A stretch of 64,000 bases of DNA. Origin: AP-15 sp963812675. GTDB taxonomy: Bacteria; Pseudomonadota; Alphaproteobacteria; ATCC43930; CGMCC-115725. The notes below the pieces were generated by a model. The model was not told the origin of the DNA, did not search any database, and saw only the letters and a list, made by a program, of their open reading frames with translations. Position 1 is the first letter of the stretch. Each line of letters starts with the position of its first letter. Both the position numbers and the translations under genes were made by a program. Shown in pieces: positions 51,945 through 61,659 of the stretch. Location: positions 81,686-145,685 of the forward strand of contig CAWEWR010000022.1 in the NCBI GenBank assembly GCA_963812675.1. The letters run 5' to 3'.

Positions 51945-52640
51945 ATGAACCGTTCGTCGACCAATGCGATTCGATTTTGCATCGACGAGTTGATCCCGCC
52001 GATCATCCGCGATTCAAAGTGGTTCATGCTTCCATTCTACTGGTTCGCCTACCGTGGAAAACTTGTACAAGAGGCGATGGAATTCAAATCGCGCATTGCC
52101 ACCATGACTCCGGAGGAGTACGTCCATTTCTATGAATTTATAGACACCATTTCAAGAAACCGTGAAAGTGATTTGAACGCTCGATGTCTGGAGGCGATTC
52201 TGGGCGCGCTTCCCGGCGGGCAGGTCAGCATCTTGGACGCGGGCTGCGGCAACGGATTTCTTCTTCGCGCAATCGGCGAGCGATACCCGAAGGCCGCGCT
52301 TTACGGGTTGGACCTGAAGTCTCCCAGAAAGCCCATTCCAGGCGAATTTATCCGGGGCTCGGTGGACGCGCTTCCGTTTCCCGACAAGGCGTTCGACGTC
52401 GTTATCTGCACCCATACACTGGAACATTGCCTCCACCTGGAAAGAGCCGTTCAAGAGCTCACGCGCGTCGGGCGAAGCGAGCTGATTATCGTCGTGCCGA
52501 AGCAACGGCCCTATTATTACACCGTGGACGAGCACGTGCAGTTCTTCTTTTATCGCGAGCAGTTGACGACTGCGGTGGGACTTGCGCGCCATGAGTGCGG
52601 CGCCCTCGGCGGTGATTGGTTTTATCGGGGCCGGCTGTGA
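51945..52640 (+). CDS. Class I SAM-dependent methyltransferase
   Basis: A 231-residue protein. Motif I for S-adenosylmethionine is ILDAGCGNGFLLRAIG; LYGLDLKSPRKP carries the acidic ribose-binding Asp; VDALPFPDKAFDVVICTHTL and EHCLHLERAVQELTRV are the usual Methyltransf_11 features. The first 90 residues (LIPPIIRDSKWFMLPFYWFA) are partly hydrophobic, suggesting membrane association. Its stop overlaps the GTG start of the following glycosyltransferase by 4 bases. The target may be a lipid-linked sugar or glycan end, from context only. Confidence 0.82.
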   Translation: MNRSSTNAIRFCIDELIPPIIRDSKWFMLPFYWFAYRGKLVQEAMEFKSRIATMTPEEYVHFYEFIDTISRNRESDLNARCLEAILGALPGGQVSILDAGCGNGFLLRAIGERYPKAALYGLDLKSPRKPIPGEFIRGSVDALPFPDKAFDVVICTHTLEHCLHLERAVQELTRVGRSELIIVVPKQRPYYYTVDEHVQFFFYREQLTTAVGLARHECGALGGDWFYRGRL

Positions 52641-53644
52641 CAAAACCGGTCAGGCTCGTATCTATTGTGGTGCCGGCATATAACGAGGATGACGTTATCC
52701 TGGAGTTCAATCGGCGATTATCGGTTGTGCGGCAAGATCTGTCGATGCGCAGCGAGGTCATTTTCGTGAATGACGGCAGCACCGACAACACACTCGAGCT
52801 GCTGCGCGCGCTGAAGGCGGCGGATCCAACAATTGGCATCGTCGATCTCAGTCGGAATTTCGGCAAAGAGATAGCGCTTACGGCCGGCCTCGACTACGCG
52901 CGCGGCGATGTCGTCGTCGTGATCGACGCAGACCTCCAGCACCCACCGGAATTCATACCCCGGTTAATCGCGCGGCTGGAGGAGGAAGACGTTGACGTCG
53001 TGTACGGTCAGCGCGTGTCGCGGGCAGGCGAGACCCGCTTAAAGAGGTTTTCTTCGCGAGCGGTCTACCGCGTGATCAGTACGCTCAGCGGCGAGCTCAT
53101 CCCGGTCGATGCTGGCGACTTCCGTATTCTCAGCCGGCGCGCGGTCGACGCTCTGGCCGGGGCTCGCGAGCGGCATCGGTATATGAAGGGCTTGTTCGCT
53201 TGGATCGGCTACCGTCAAATCCCCATGCTCTATGAGCCCGATGTTCGATATGCCGGCGCGAGCAAGTGGGATTACTGGAAACTATGGAACCTCTCTATCG
53301 AAGGAATTACTTCGTTCAGCATCGGACCGCTCAAGGTCGCGACCTATGTCGGTCTTATCGTCGCAATCTTGTCCATTCTATATGGATTTTATATGACGAT
53401 CAGAACGGTAGTTTTCGGAAATCCGGTTCCCGGTTTCCCGTCTTTGCTGGTCGCGATCCTGTTCCTTGGCGGGCTCCAATTGATTTTTTTGGGGATCATC
53501 GGGGAGTATCTGGGCCGGACTTTCGATGAGGTGAAACAGAGGCCCCTCTATCTGGTGAGGCAATGGGACGCGTCGACGCAAGATCGTGCAGGCCCCATCC
53601 AGCCTGCTGCTAACCGGGCGACAGCCGGACAAAACGGCTGTTAA
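52637..53644 (+). CDS. Polyprenyl-phosphate glycosyltransferase (GT2, DPM/GtrB-like)
   Basis: A 335-residue GT2 enzyme. The catalytic part shows VVPAYNEDDVI, VNDGSTDNT, DLSRNFGKEIAL and the metal-binding VVIDADLQHPPEF, then YGQRVSRAGETRLKRF. Two C-terminal membrane helices (VATYVGLIVAILSILYGFYM and LLVAILFLGGLQLIFLGIIG) end in IGEYLGRTFDEVKQRP. This architecture makes polyprenyl-phosphate sugars from nucleotide sugars, the donors GT-C enzymes need. It thus fits as the supplier for the surrounding GT87 proteins. GTG 52637 overlaps the methyltransferase stop. Its 3' end meets the convergent paralogue 3. Confidence 0.9.
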   Translation: MTKPVRLVSIVVPAYNEDDVILEFNRRLSVVRQDLSMRSEVIFVNDGSTDNTLELLRALKAADPTIGIVDLSRNFGKEIALTAGLDYARGDVVVVIDADLQHPPEFIPRLIARLEEEDVDVVYGQRVSRAGETRLKRFSSRAVYRVISTLSGELIPVDAGDFRILSRRAVDALAGARERHRYMKGLFAWIGYRQIPMLYEPDVRYAGASKWDYWKLWNLSIEGITSFSIGPLKVATYVGLIVAILSILYGFYMTIRTVVFGNPVPGFPSLLVAILFLGGLQLIFLGIIGEYLGRTFDEVKQRPLYLVRQWDASTQDRAGPIQPAANRATAGQNGC

Positions 53645-54894
53645 GCGCCAACAGCCGGGCTGCCATTCGGTTCAGCATACCTCGTTGCTCGGTTGAGAAT
53701 CCGCCGGACGATAATGAACAGAAGTGCGCAACAGATTATTTGCGTGAGCGGGATCCAAATGGACAAAAGACCGGCCCAACAAATGAGGATCACGAATCGC
53801 TCGCCCGGCAGAAACCCGCGCGACAGAGCGTCGCGAACCACAAAGGCCACGGCGATCGACAAATTACAGAGATCGTAAGCCAGCAGGTAGGGGGTGACCA
53901 TGACCGAGCCGAGACAGAGAGCTGCTGCTTTCAACGAAAACGGAATCTGCCTAGTCCAGATTACGCATACCGCCAGGGTGACCGTGATAGCGACCCCCAA
54001 ATGAATCGTCCACGCAGTCAATTCGCTGCCACCCATCTGTTGCACCAGGCCAAATGTGGAGTGGAGCATCAGCTGGAATTGCCCATCAGGGCTCAAATCC
54101 GCCTGACGGTCGAGCAGCGATTCGATGAAAGACGGCCAACCCCGGGAGCCAAAGGCGAGCGCCGCCGCTATACCGAGCACCGCACCGGTAGCCGTGGCAC
54201 TGGCGAGAACGCGCCAGTTGCGCGAGAGCAAAAGGGTTAACGGAAAGAGGATGCCGAATTGCGGCTTATAGGTCAGCAGCCCGAGAAATACTCCGGAGAG
54301 CCACGGCCTGCCTTGCAACAACCCGAGCGACAGGCCGACGAGGCCGGCCGTCAAAAACCCGTTATGTCCGGCCAGAATATTCATCACCACGCTGAAGGGT
54401 GTCAGCGCCGCAACAACCGCCGGCGCGCGCGGGATGATCGAATAAACAGCCGCCAGGTAAACGACGATTGTGGTCGTGATCCAAAGGACATACGCGGTGA
54501 AATAAGGTATCAAGCCCAGCGGATAGCTGAAAAACAGGAAGGTCGGGGGATAAACATATTGGTGCATGAATTGGCATTCGCCCGGGCGATAAAAAATGTT
54601 TTGGGCGGCTGCGAACGCTGACGGCTGGTAAATCTGGGCCGGATCGATGGATGCAGCAAATTTGCCGCTCACCCAAATCCAACAGAAATCCATCGAGACC
54701 AGGCTACCATTTGGACCGATCATCCATACGCCTCGGAGCAGCAACCATCCGAGTACGATGATCCAGCCCGCCGCAACTCCTAATCCGTAACGCCGGAGCC
54801 GCGGCTCGGTGAAGATCCAGTCCTCTATTCTGAGCAGTTTATTTCCGCGTCGAAGGCTTCGAAGGTCTGGGCTTGGACATTCCAATGAGTACAT
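53641..54894 (-). CDS. GT87/DUF2029 glycosyltransferase paralogue 3
   Basis: A 417-residue protein with about ten membrane segments. The cytoplasmic start RIEDWIFTEPRLRRYGLG is shared with paralogues 4, 6, 7 and 8. The Asp of SMDFCWIWVSGKF is residue 69. YPPTFLFFSYPLGLIPYF, GHNGFLTAGLVGLSLGL and GLLTYKPQFGILFPL follow, and TPYLLAYDLCNLSIAVAF leads into RGFLPGERF. The stop codon overlaps that of the convergent GT2 gene by 4 bases. Confidence 0.85.
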   Translation of the reverse strand: MYSLECPSPDLRSLRRGNKLLRIEDWIFTEPRLRRYGLGVAAGWIIVLGWLLLRGVWMIGPNGSLVSMDFCWIWVSGKFAASIDPAQIYQPSAFAAAQNIFYRPGECQFMHQYVYPPTFLFFSYPLGLIPYFTAYVLWITTTIVVYLAAVYSIIPRAPAVVAALTPFSVVMNILAGHNGFLTAGLVGLSLGLLQGRPWLSGVFLGLLTYKPQFGILFPLTLLLSRNWRVLASATATGAVLGIAAALAFGSRGWPSFIESLLDRQADLSPDGQFQLMLHSTFGLVQQMGGSELTAWTIHLGVAITVTLAVCVIWTRQIPFSLKAAALCLGSVMVTPYLLAYDLCNLSIAVAFVVRDALSRGFLPGERFVILICWAGLLSIWIPLTQIICCALLFIIVRRILNRATRYAEPNGSPAVGA

Positions 54895-55021
54895 TCGTCA
54901 ATGCCGCCATCGCCGTAGCGCCAGCGGAGCCCCCGCGTCGATCTCGGATGAGGATTCAATTCGCGGCGAAAGCTTCGATTTCAAAAAAAGTTCGAGACCA
55001 CGCCGGCGCGCGCGTCATCGT

Positions 55022-56302
55022 TTAATTTTCCATGCTCGTCTCAGGCTCTGTTCGTTCAAAAAAATCCACGCAATTCGACGCTGAAGAATCCGCTGCGCGC
55101 CGTACAACAAGAGCAAGAAGAGCCAGGCACGGAATCCATCCGCTGGAGAAATCGCGGAAACCGAGGAAGACCACGATCCAGGCGAAGAGCATGATCGACC
55201 GGTCGCCAGGCAGAAACCCGCGCGCAAGGCCGTCCTTGACCAAGAAGGCGACGGCTATCGTGAGGACGCATAGATCGTGCCCATGCACAAAGGGCGTGAC
55301 CAGCGGCGCCGCGCTGCAAAGAGCCGCAGCTTTCAGGGGATGAGGAAGTGGCCTCGCCGACACCCAGCACACGACTGCTGCGACGGCACCGGCTGCGGCT
55401 AACTGTATTGCCCATGCGGTGGGGGGGCTGAGGCCGGCCAACCAGAGAAAGCCATATACCGATTCCAGCCGCATAGACTCTTGCGAAATCGGACTCAGAC
55501 TTGATTCGCGATCGGCCAGCGCGTGGATGAAGGACGGCCATCCTTGGTAACCGAAGACAACCATCGATGCGACGATCAGCACCACGCTCGTTGCCGTCGC
55601 GCTGATTATGACGCGCCATTTGCGCGAAACCAAAAGCGCAAACGGGAAAAGAATGCCGATTTGCGGCTTAAACGTCAGCAGCCCGAGGAAAATCCCCGAT
55701 AGTCGAGGCCGCCGCTCCATCAAGGCGAGCGACACTCCCATCAACCCGGCGAGGAGGAACCCATTCTGCCCGAGAAAGAAATTGAAAAACACAGGGTATG
55801 TCGAAAGCGCCGCCAAAATAGCGATCGGACGCGGCAAAATCAGGTAAATGGCCCATACATAGAGCAGCAGCGTGGCGACGGTCCACACGGCAAAAGCCGG
55901 GACGTAAGACATCAACCCGAGAGGATAAGTAAAAAATAGGTAGGTCGGAGGGTAGACAAAATGGTTCATCACCATGCAGACATCGGTGCCGCCCAGATCG
56001 GCCCGGGCGGCGGAAAACGTCGAGAAATCATAAACGAGAGGTGGATCTCCTGAGCCTGCAAGGGCACCACTCACCCAAAAATGCGAGAAGTCGATGCACG
56101 ACGGCTTGTCGTCTGCCTGAAAAATCCAACTGTGCGCAAAGAATCGCGCGACCAAGCCGATGACGTAAGCGACGACCGCACCCGACCCATAGAGCCAAAT
56201 CCGCTGCTGGGTAAAAAACCAAGCTTCGAATGTTATCAGTTTATCGCGTAGCGGAGTGATAGGGTCGAGTGAGCGGCTTTTGATCTTTTCTCGGTCAGTC
56301 AT
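55022..56302 (-). CDS. GT87/DUF2029 glycosyltransferase paralogue 4
   Basis: A 426-residue member. Its start TFEAWFFTQQRIWLYGSG is a variant of the shared cytoplasmic motif. CIDFSHFWVSGAL holds the conserved Asp at residue 71. YPPTYLFFTYPLGLMSYV, GQNGFLLAGLMGVSLAL, GLLTFKPQIGILFPFALL and RGFLPGDRSIM follow. It is set 127 bases upstream of paralogue 3. ATG 56302 is used; ATG 56329 nine codons earlier is possible. Confidence 0.85.
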   Translation of the reverse strand: MTDREKIKSRSLDPITPLRDKLITFEAWFFTQQRIWLYGSGAVVAYVIGLVARFFAHSWIFQADDKPSCIDFSHFWVSGALAGSGDPPLVYDFSTFSAARADLGGTDVCMVMNHFVYPPTYLFFTYPLGLMSYVPAFAVWTVATLLLYVWAIYLILPRPIAILAALSTYPVFFNFFLGQNGFLLAGLMGVSLALMERRPRLSGIFLGLLTFKPQIGILFPFALLVSRKWRVIISATATSVVLIVASMVVFGYQGWPSFIHALADRESSLSPISQESMRLESVYGFLWLAGLSPPTAWAIQLAAAGAVAAVVCWVSARPLPHPLKAAALCSAAPLVTPFVHGHDLCVLTIAVAFLVKDGLARGFLPGDRSIMLFAWIVVFLGFRDFSSGWIPCLALLALVVRRAADSSASNCVDFFERTEPETSMEN

Positions 56303-56370
56303 TGTTGTCGTAGATGTAGCCCCAAACAACGCTCCAGCATGCGCCTGAAGCGAGCGTATCGGAGTAACCG

Positions 56371-57678
56371 TTACCGCTCTTCGCGATATCGAACGCGTCG
56401 AATGATCACCACCAGCAGAGCAGCGAAGGAGATCGGTGCGAGGAGCAGGTGCGTGTTCATACCTAGGACACGCGAGACAAATGGCGCCAGAAAAGTGGCC
56501 ACAAGTATGGTGCGCTCGTACGGCAGAGCCGCCTCCATCACACCTTTGCGCGCGAGCCAGGCGATCGGCGGCGCCAGCAGCATCAGGTCATAATCAAAAA
56601 TAAAGGCCGTCGAAAGTGGCGTGGCGGCCATCAGCGCGGCGTTCTTCATATCTGGATCGCCTGTTGGCCGCCGCCAGATCCACGCAACCGCCGCCGCGGC
56701 GGCCAATGCGGCAAGCGCCTGCAGGCTGTAGGCGACGAGCATTGGAGAGCCGAGAAGGCGTGCTGCGGCGAAGACCGATTGCATCTTGTAATAATGGCCA
56801 AAGTTCAGGCCGCTCTCGAGCATGCTCCGGGTATCGGTTGTGCTGGCGAGGAAATCCGCCCACACGCCGGTGCCGAAAAAAACGACCGACCCCGCTGCGG
56901 CTAGGAGAGCTGTGAGCGCAGCTACGACGACTGCCCGCCAATGCCCGCCGGCGACGAGAGCGACCGGCAGCAGCAGGCCGAGGTGCGGCTTGAATGTCAG
57001 GATACCGAACAAGATACCGGCCAGGACCGGGCGGCGGGGAAGCTGGAGCAATCCCCAGCAAAACAGGCTCGTCGTAAGGAAGGAGGTCTGGCCATGTGTA
57101 ACCGTCCAAAACACCGCGGGAAAGGCGAGACCGACCCACAGCGTCAGCGGCTTCGGAAAGATACGCCACAACGCCGCCAGATATCCGGCAAGCCCGAGCG
57201 CAAGCCAAGCGGCGAGCGACTGCAGGTAGGGCAGCAGTGCCAACGGGTATACGATGAGGAAGGAGGAGGGCGGATAGTTCCACGGGTAGAAATCCGGCGT
57301 AGGGGGTTGAGTGACAGCCCGTTCCAGCGCGAAAAACGCATCAGGCTGGTATATCGCCCGCTCTTCGCCATTGAGCAGAGCATAGGAAGCCGTCCAAAGC
57401 CTCAGGAAATCCGTGCCGACGGGCCGGCCCATGGGGTCGGCCATCCCGTGTGCCGCCAACACCCATGTCATCACCGCGACCGTGCCGGCAATCAGTGCCG
57501 TCGAGTATCCGAATATGCGGCTTCGCGTCAGCCACGCAGCGTCACGGAGAAATTCAAGAAGCGACTGCCTCCGGCGCGCGCCGCTTATAAACCGACCGGC
57601 AGCGGGGCTTTGCAATGCTTTCAAGCATCCACCATTCGGTAGCTTCGCCCTGGGTTGCCCAGGCCAATGCGGCGCCAA
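56371..57678 (-). CDS. GT87/DUF2029 glycosyltransferase paralogue 5 (divergent)
   Basis: A 435-residue member and the most divergent of the eight. VGTDFLRLWTASYALLNG keeps the Asp (residue 90), but the YPP motif is changed (NYPPSSFLIVYPLALLPY), the GQN motif reads HGQTSFLTTSLFC, and RPVLAGILFGILTFKPHLG replaces the usual form. The first 55 residues are unrelated to the shared cytoplasmic motif. It directly abuts the acyltransferase gene, with no base between. The true start may be internal. Confidence 0.8.
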   Translation of the reverse strand: MAPHWPGQPRAKLPNGGCLKALQSPAAGRFISGARRRQSLLEFLRDAAWLTRSRIFGYSTALIAGTVAVMTWVLAAHGMADPMGRPVGTDFLRLWTASYALLNGEERAIYQPDAFFALERAVTQPPTPDFYPWNYPPSSFLIVYPLALLPYLQSLAAWLALGLAGYLAALWRIFPKPLTLWVGLAFPAVFWTVTHGQTSFLTTSLFCWGLLQLPRRPVLAGILFGILTFKPHLGLLLPVALVAGGHWRAVVVAALTALLAAAGSVVFFGTGVWADFLASTTDTRSMLESGLNFGHYYKMQSVFAAARLLGSPMLVAYSLQALAALAAAAAVAWIWRRPTGDPDMKNAALMAATPLSTAFIFDYDLMLLAPPIAWLARKGVMEAALPYERTILVATFLAPFVSRVLGMNTHLLLAPISFAALLVVIIRRVRYREER

Positions 57679-58845
57679 TCAATGGTCATCGATCGCGCTC
57701 CGGGACCCGGCCGCCGTCAAAGGAGTGAAACGCATCTTCGCCACCCGTTCGGAAGCAGCAAAGGTCATCATCCGAGCGGGCAATCGGCGGAGCGCGGCAC
57801 GAGCCGGCACATCGATGCAGCGGTGCACCAGCACACCGCTGCCGAGCGCGAACAATGCGGTGATTGCTGCAAATCGAGAACCGCCGAGACCATGCGCGAC
57901 GAGCGCTCCGGAGAGGCTCACTGTGACCATGAACGGCAAGATTTGAAAGATATAGACAGAGTATGAGACCTCCCCGAGCCAGCACAGCGGTCTAGCATTG
58001 CAAATAGAGGCCATTCGACCCGAATTGCATACCCAGGCCAGCAGAAAGGCCAACAGGAGCATCACTATGAGGCCGTCGGGTGCGCCCGTGCTAAAGGCCG
58101 CGACGATAATCGCGACGACGCCGATCAGAGTGGCGTCCTTCTCCAAGATTTTCCGGTAGAGCCGTTCGCTGTAGAAGGAGTAGACGAAAATGCCGACCGT
58201 GAACTCGGGTAATGCACGCAAGAGCGCGCCCCAGCCGGACACGAAGAGCGCTATAGTGTGATTGACGACGATTGCGATCAGCAGCACGATGAAGAGCGCC
58301 AACGCCGGACGTCCGCGCAGCCGACAAACCATTGGCACCACGAACGGGAATAGCAGGTAGGCATACCACTCCGCCGATATGGACCAGGATGGACCGTTGA
58401 TCGCGACCTCGTCCAACCATGGAACTTGCATCAGGAGCAATGCGGCGATGAGCTGCCTGGTGAAGGAAGCGTTTGCGGGAAAAGGGAGATGTCCCGCGGT
58501 GACCGCCACTCCGAACACGATGATTGTGAAAAGGCTCGCGGGATAAATACGGCAGAACCTGGCCCACAGGAATCTTCCGATCGCTCGCCAGCTGCAATGC
58601 TCGCCGAAGCGGCGGCCGTACACATGGGTCAAAACAAAACCACTGAGCAAGAAAAACAGATCGACCGCAAGCGATCCGCGGCGCCAGAGCCAAGGTGGAG
58701 CACCGCCCGCGTAATTGTAAGCAAGAAAACTGCTATGGTGAAGCAGGACCGCAACCGCCGCGATGCCCCTGAGCGCGGTAAGGCCCGGCAGTTCCGGGGC
58801 AGCATTTCCTCCAATCACGGCTGTAACCCCGGGGCTTGCGCTCAA
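57679..58845 (-). CDS. Acyltransferase 3 family membrane protein (OafA-like)
   Basis: A 388-residue protein with ten or so membrane segments. The acyltransferase-3 signatures are present: ELPGLTALRGIAAVAVLLHH with the catalytic His pair and the Arg, FFLLSGFVLTHVYGRRF, and WSISAEWYAYLLFPF. OafA-type enzymes transfer acetyl or other short acyl groups to glycans on the periplasmic side. TTG 58845 has AAGGAGG four bases before it. It sits inside the GT87 array and probably modifies the same product. Confidence 0.9.
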   Translation of the reverse strand: MSASPGVTAVIGGNAAPELPGLTALRGIAAVAVLLHHSSFLAYNYAGGAPPWLWRRGSLAVDLFFLLSGFVLTHVYGRRFGEHCSWRAIGRFLWARFCRIYPASLFTIIVFGVAVTAGHLPFPANASFTRQLIAALLLMQVPWLDEVAINGPSWSISAEWYAYLLFPFVVPMVCRLRGRPALALFIVLLIAIVVNHTIALFVSGWGALLRALPEFTVGIFVYSFYSERLYRKILEKDATLIGVVAIIVAAFSTGAPDGLIVMLLLAFLLAWVCNSGRMASICNARPLCWLGEVSYSVYIFQILPFMVTVSLSGALVAHGLGGSRFAAITALFALGSGVLVHRCIDVPARAALRRLPARMMTFAASERVAKMRFTPLTAAGSRSAIDDH

Positions 58846-59023
58846 ACCTCCTCCTTCGTCGCGCGCGCGCTATGCAAGCGGGGAAGCGGCTGACCTTCTA
58901 TCATCGGGTGAGTCAATCGTCGGCGAGAGGCTTCATCTCAAAATAATTCACTATCCAAGTCCAATGCTCGTACAATTCTGCGGCACCATCATAAAATCAC
59001 CCGCGCCCGCCCGAGCGCAATCG

Positions 59024-60280
59024 TCAACCGCTAAAACCGTCAAATTTGACGGCCACCTGGGCAGTCGTCTTCCTGGGGGTTGCAAAGATCCGACGAGCAA
59101 TAAGAAAGAGCAGGACCGTACAGATAATTATTGGGATCAGCGGTGCCATCAGAAGGATAAGACCGACCCAGCACATGAGCATGGCTATTCGCTCACCTGG
59201 CAAAAATCCGCGCGACAATGCATCCTTGACAAGGAAAGCGACGGCGATCGATAGGACGCAAAGATCGTACCCGAGCACGTACGGGGTGACCATCACCGAC
59301 CCGATACATAGAGTCGCTGCCTTCAAAGAATGAGCGATCGGCTTGGTCCAGATAGCGCATATCGTGGCCGCCACTATGGCAGCTGCCGCCAAATGTACTG
59401 TCCACGAGATATATGCGCTCGCACCTGCCGACTGAAGAAACCCAAAGATCGACACCAAAGGGGGTTGCGACCCCGAAATCTCGCCCAAGTTCGGCTGGCG
59501 ATTAACTAGCGAATAGATGAACGACAGCCAACCCTGATAACCGAAAGCAATCGCCGCTGTTAAACCCAACACAACGCTCGTTGCCGCCGCGCTGACGAGA
59601 GCGCGCCAGTTACGCGAGGCCAAGAGAGCGAACGGGAAAAGAATGCCGAATTGGGGTTTGTAAGTCAGAAGACCAAGGAATATTCCGCATAGCCACGGCC
59701 GGCGCTCCGTAAATGCCAGCGACAGGCCGACGAGGCCTGCTGTAAGAAACCCATTTTGCCCGAGCCCGAAATTGAATAACACGGGACAAGGCGTGACGGC
59801 TAAGATGACGGCTGCGGGCCGCGGTATGATCGAGTAGATGGCGGCCTGATAAAGGACGAGCGTGGCGATCATCCACACTGCGAAAGCGGTCAAATATGAC
59901 ATTGATCCAAGAGGATACGTGAAAAGCAGGAAGGTCGGTGGATAAACAAAATAAGGAAAGAGAGGTCCGCCATCCGGTCCAAATAAAGTGAGCTGCGCGG
60001 CCGAAAATGTAGAACTATCGAATACGCGCATGGGATCGCTCGACTGGGCAAGGTTACCGCTTACCCAAATGTGGCCAAAGTCAATTCTTGCTATCTTACC
60101 CCCGGCACGAACAACCCATCGGCCCTTAAACAGTAGAGAGGCTAAGACTACAAAATACACGAAGGCCGCACCGGCCCCATACAAGGTGAGCCGCCACTCG
60201 GTGAAGAGCCTGTCTTCAATCCACCAACCTGCGGGCCGGAACCTCTTGGGGGCCCTGCTCACTGCCGCTAAACTTCGCAT
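59024..60280 (-). CDS. GT87/DUF2029 glycosyltransferase paralogue 6
   Basis: A 418-residue member. WIEDRLFTEWRLTLYGAG is the shared start; RIDFGHIWVSGNLAQ holds the Asp at residue 67. YPPTFLLFTYPLGSMSYL, GQNGFLTAGLVGLSLAF, GLLTYKPQFGILFPFALL and TPYVLGYDLCVLSIAVAF are close to paralogues 3 and 4. It overlaps paralogue 7 by 13 bases. The 178 bases between it and the acyltransferase start have no coding signal. Confidence 0.86.
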   Translation of the reverse strand: MRSLAAVSRAPKRFRPAGWWIEDRLFTEWRLTLYGAGAAFVYFVVLASLLFKGRWVVRAGGKIARIDFGHIWVSGNLAQSSDPMRVFDSSTFSAAQLTLFGPDGGPLFPYFVYPPTFLLFTYPLGSMSYLTAFAVWMIATLVLYQAAIYSIIPRPAAVILAVTPCPVLFNFGLGQNGFLTAGLVGLSLAFTERRPWLCGIFLGLLTYKPQFGILFPFALLASRNWRALVSAAATSVVLGLTAAIAFGYQGWLSFIYSLVNRQPNLGEISGSQPPLVSIFGFLQSAGASAYISWTVHLAAAAIVAATICAIWTKPIAHSLKAATLCIGSVMVTPYVLGYDLCVLSIAVAFLVKDALSRGFLPGERIAMLMCWVGLILLMAPLIPIIICTVLLFLIARRIFATPRKTTAQVAVKFDGFSG

Positions 60281-61638
60281 GACCCCACGGTGGATCGATC
60301 GCCGACGAGTGATTTCATCTCAAAGATTTCGTGATCGCTCGGCGTGATCTCCTGATCGAGCCTGCGGTACGCGGTGATCCGGCGAACGGTGAGAAAAAGG
60401 AGGGCGGCACAGATAATGGGGCCGATCGGTACCGAGACAAAGAAAGAACCGGCGAAGCAAAAGAGGAGGACCGTTCGCTCGCCGGGTAAAAATCCGCGCG
60501 ACATGCCGTCGCGGACGAAAAAGGCGACAGCAATCGACAAGATACAAAGATCATAAAACAGAATATAAGGCGATACCATAACTGAGCAGATGCAAAGGAC
60601 AGCCGCCTTCAAGGAATATGGTATCGGCCTGGCCCAGACCGCCCAAACTGTCAGCGCCATGCCGGCAGCGACGGTCAGGTGCCCGAGCCAGGAAACCCAC
60701 GCGCTCGTTTCCACCCAACGAAGCAAACCAAAGACGGAATGCAGCGCGAGCGGGACGTTTGTGTCTGGGCTCAAGGTGGATCGGCGGTCGAGGAGGGTAT
60801 GTAAAAAAGACGGCCAGCCCTCGGAACCAAAGGCGATCGCCGCCGCTAGAGCGAGGATGATGGTCGCCGCCGTCGCGCCCGCAAGGGCTCGCCAGTTACG
60901 CGAAGCCAAAAGTGCCAGCGGGAAAAGCACTCCGATCTGTGGTTTGTACGTAAGTACGCCCAACAATATTCCGGAGAGCCGCGGGCGCTTCTCCAAAAAA
61001 GCGAGCGAGAAGCCGATCAGCGCTGCGGTGATGAATGCGTTGTGCCCGAAGTCGGCATTTACAGCAACAAAAAAGGGCGCCATCGCGACGATCACCGCCG
61101 CCCGACGGGGAATGATCGCGTACACGGCTGTTCCGTAGAGAGAGAGTGTCGCCAGTATCCATACTGCAAACGCGGCTAGATAAGGCATGAACCCGAGGAG
61201 ATAGGTCACAAGCAGGTATGTCGGGGGATATACATAAGGCGTAAAGAAAGGACAGTTGTGATGGCCAAACAGGGCAAGCTGAGCAGCTGAAAATGTTGAA
61301 TAATCGAAGATTTTGGCGGGATCGCCCGAGACCGCGAATTTGCTGCTCAACCACATCCAGCCAAAGTCGACACACCTCAGTCTACCGTCGGGAAGAATGA
61401 CCCATTGGCCGTGGACGAGCCGCCACACTAGGGAGAAGGCATAGGCTACAGTTACCCCGGACGCATAAAACCTGATCCGCCGTTCGGTGAAGATCCGGTC
61501 CTCAATCTCGATCAATCCGCGCAAGCGTGCCGCTCTGCTAGCGGAGGACGAGATGTCCCGACCCGACCCGTCCCCGCTGCACGACTCGGTGGAGACATCA
61601 TTCATTGAGCGATGGGAGTGCTTGGAGAGCATCTTCAA
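60268..61638 (-). CDS. GT87/DUF2029 glycosyltransferase paralogue 7
   Basis: A 456-residue member with an extra 40-residue Ser-rich N-terminus before IEIEDRIFTERRIRFYASG; a shorter start at 61605 (MNDVSTES) is possible. CVDFGWMWLSSKFA holds the Asp at residue 91. YPPTYLLVTYLLGFMPYL, GHNAFITAALIGFSLAF and GVLTYKPQIGVLFPLALL follow. The first HN in the GHN motif is followed by Ala instead of Gly. It overlaps the next gene downstream and lies 21 bases from paralogue 8. Confidence 0.85.
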   Translation of the reverse strand: MKMLSKHSHRSMNDVSTESCSGDGSGRDISSSASRAARLRGLIEIEDRIFTERRIRFYASGVTVAYAFSLVWRLVHGQWVILPDGRLRCVDFGWMWLSSKFAVSGDPAKIFDYSTFSAAQLALFGHHNCPFFTPYVYPPTYLLVTYLLGFMPYLAAFAVWILATLSLYGTAVYAIIPRRAAVIVAMAPFFVAVNADFGHNAFITAALIGFSLAFLEKRPRLSGILLGVLTYKPQIGVLFPLALLASRNWRALAGATAATIILALAAAIAFGSEGWPSFLHTLLDRRSTLSPDTNVPLALHSVFGLLRWVETSAWVSWLGHLTVAAGMALTVWAVWARPIPYSLKAAVLCICSVMVSPYILFYDLCILSIAVAFFVRDGMSRGFLPGERTVLLFCFAGSFFVSVPIGPIICAALLFLTVRRITAYRRLDQEITPSDHEIFEMKSLVGDRSTVGSCEV

Positions 61639-61659
61639 CTCAGACCACTGTCCAAACCA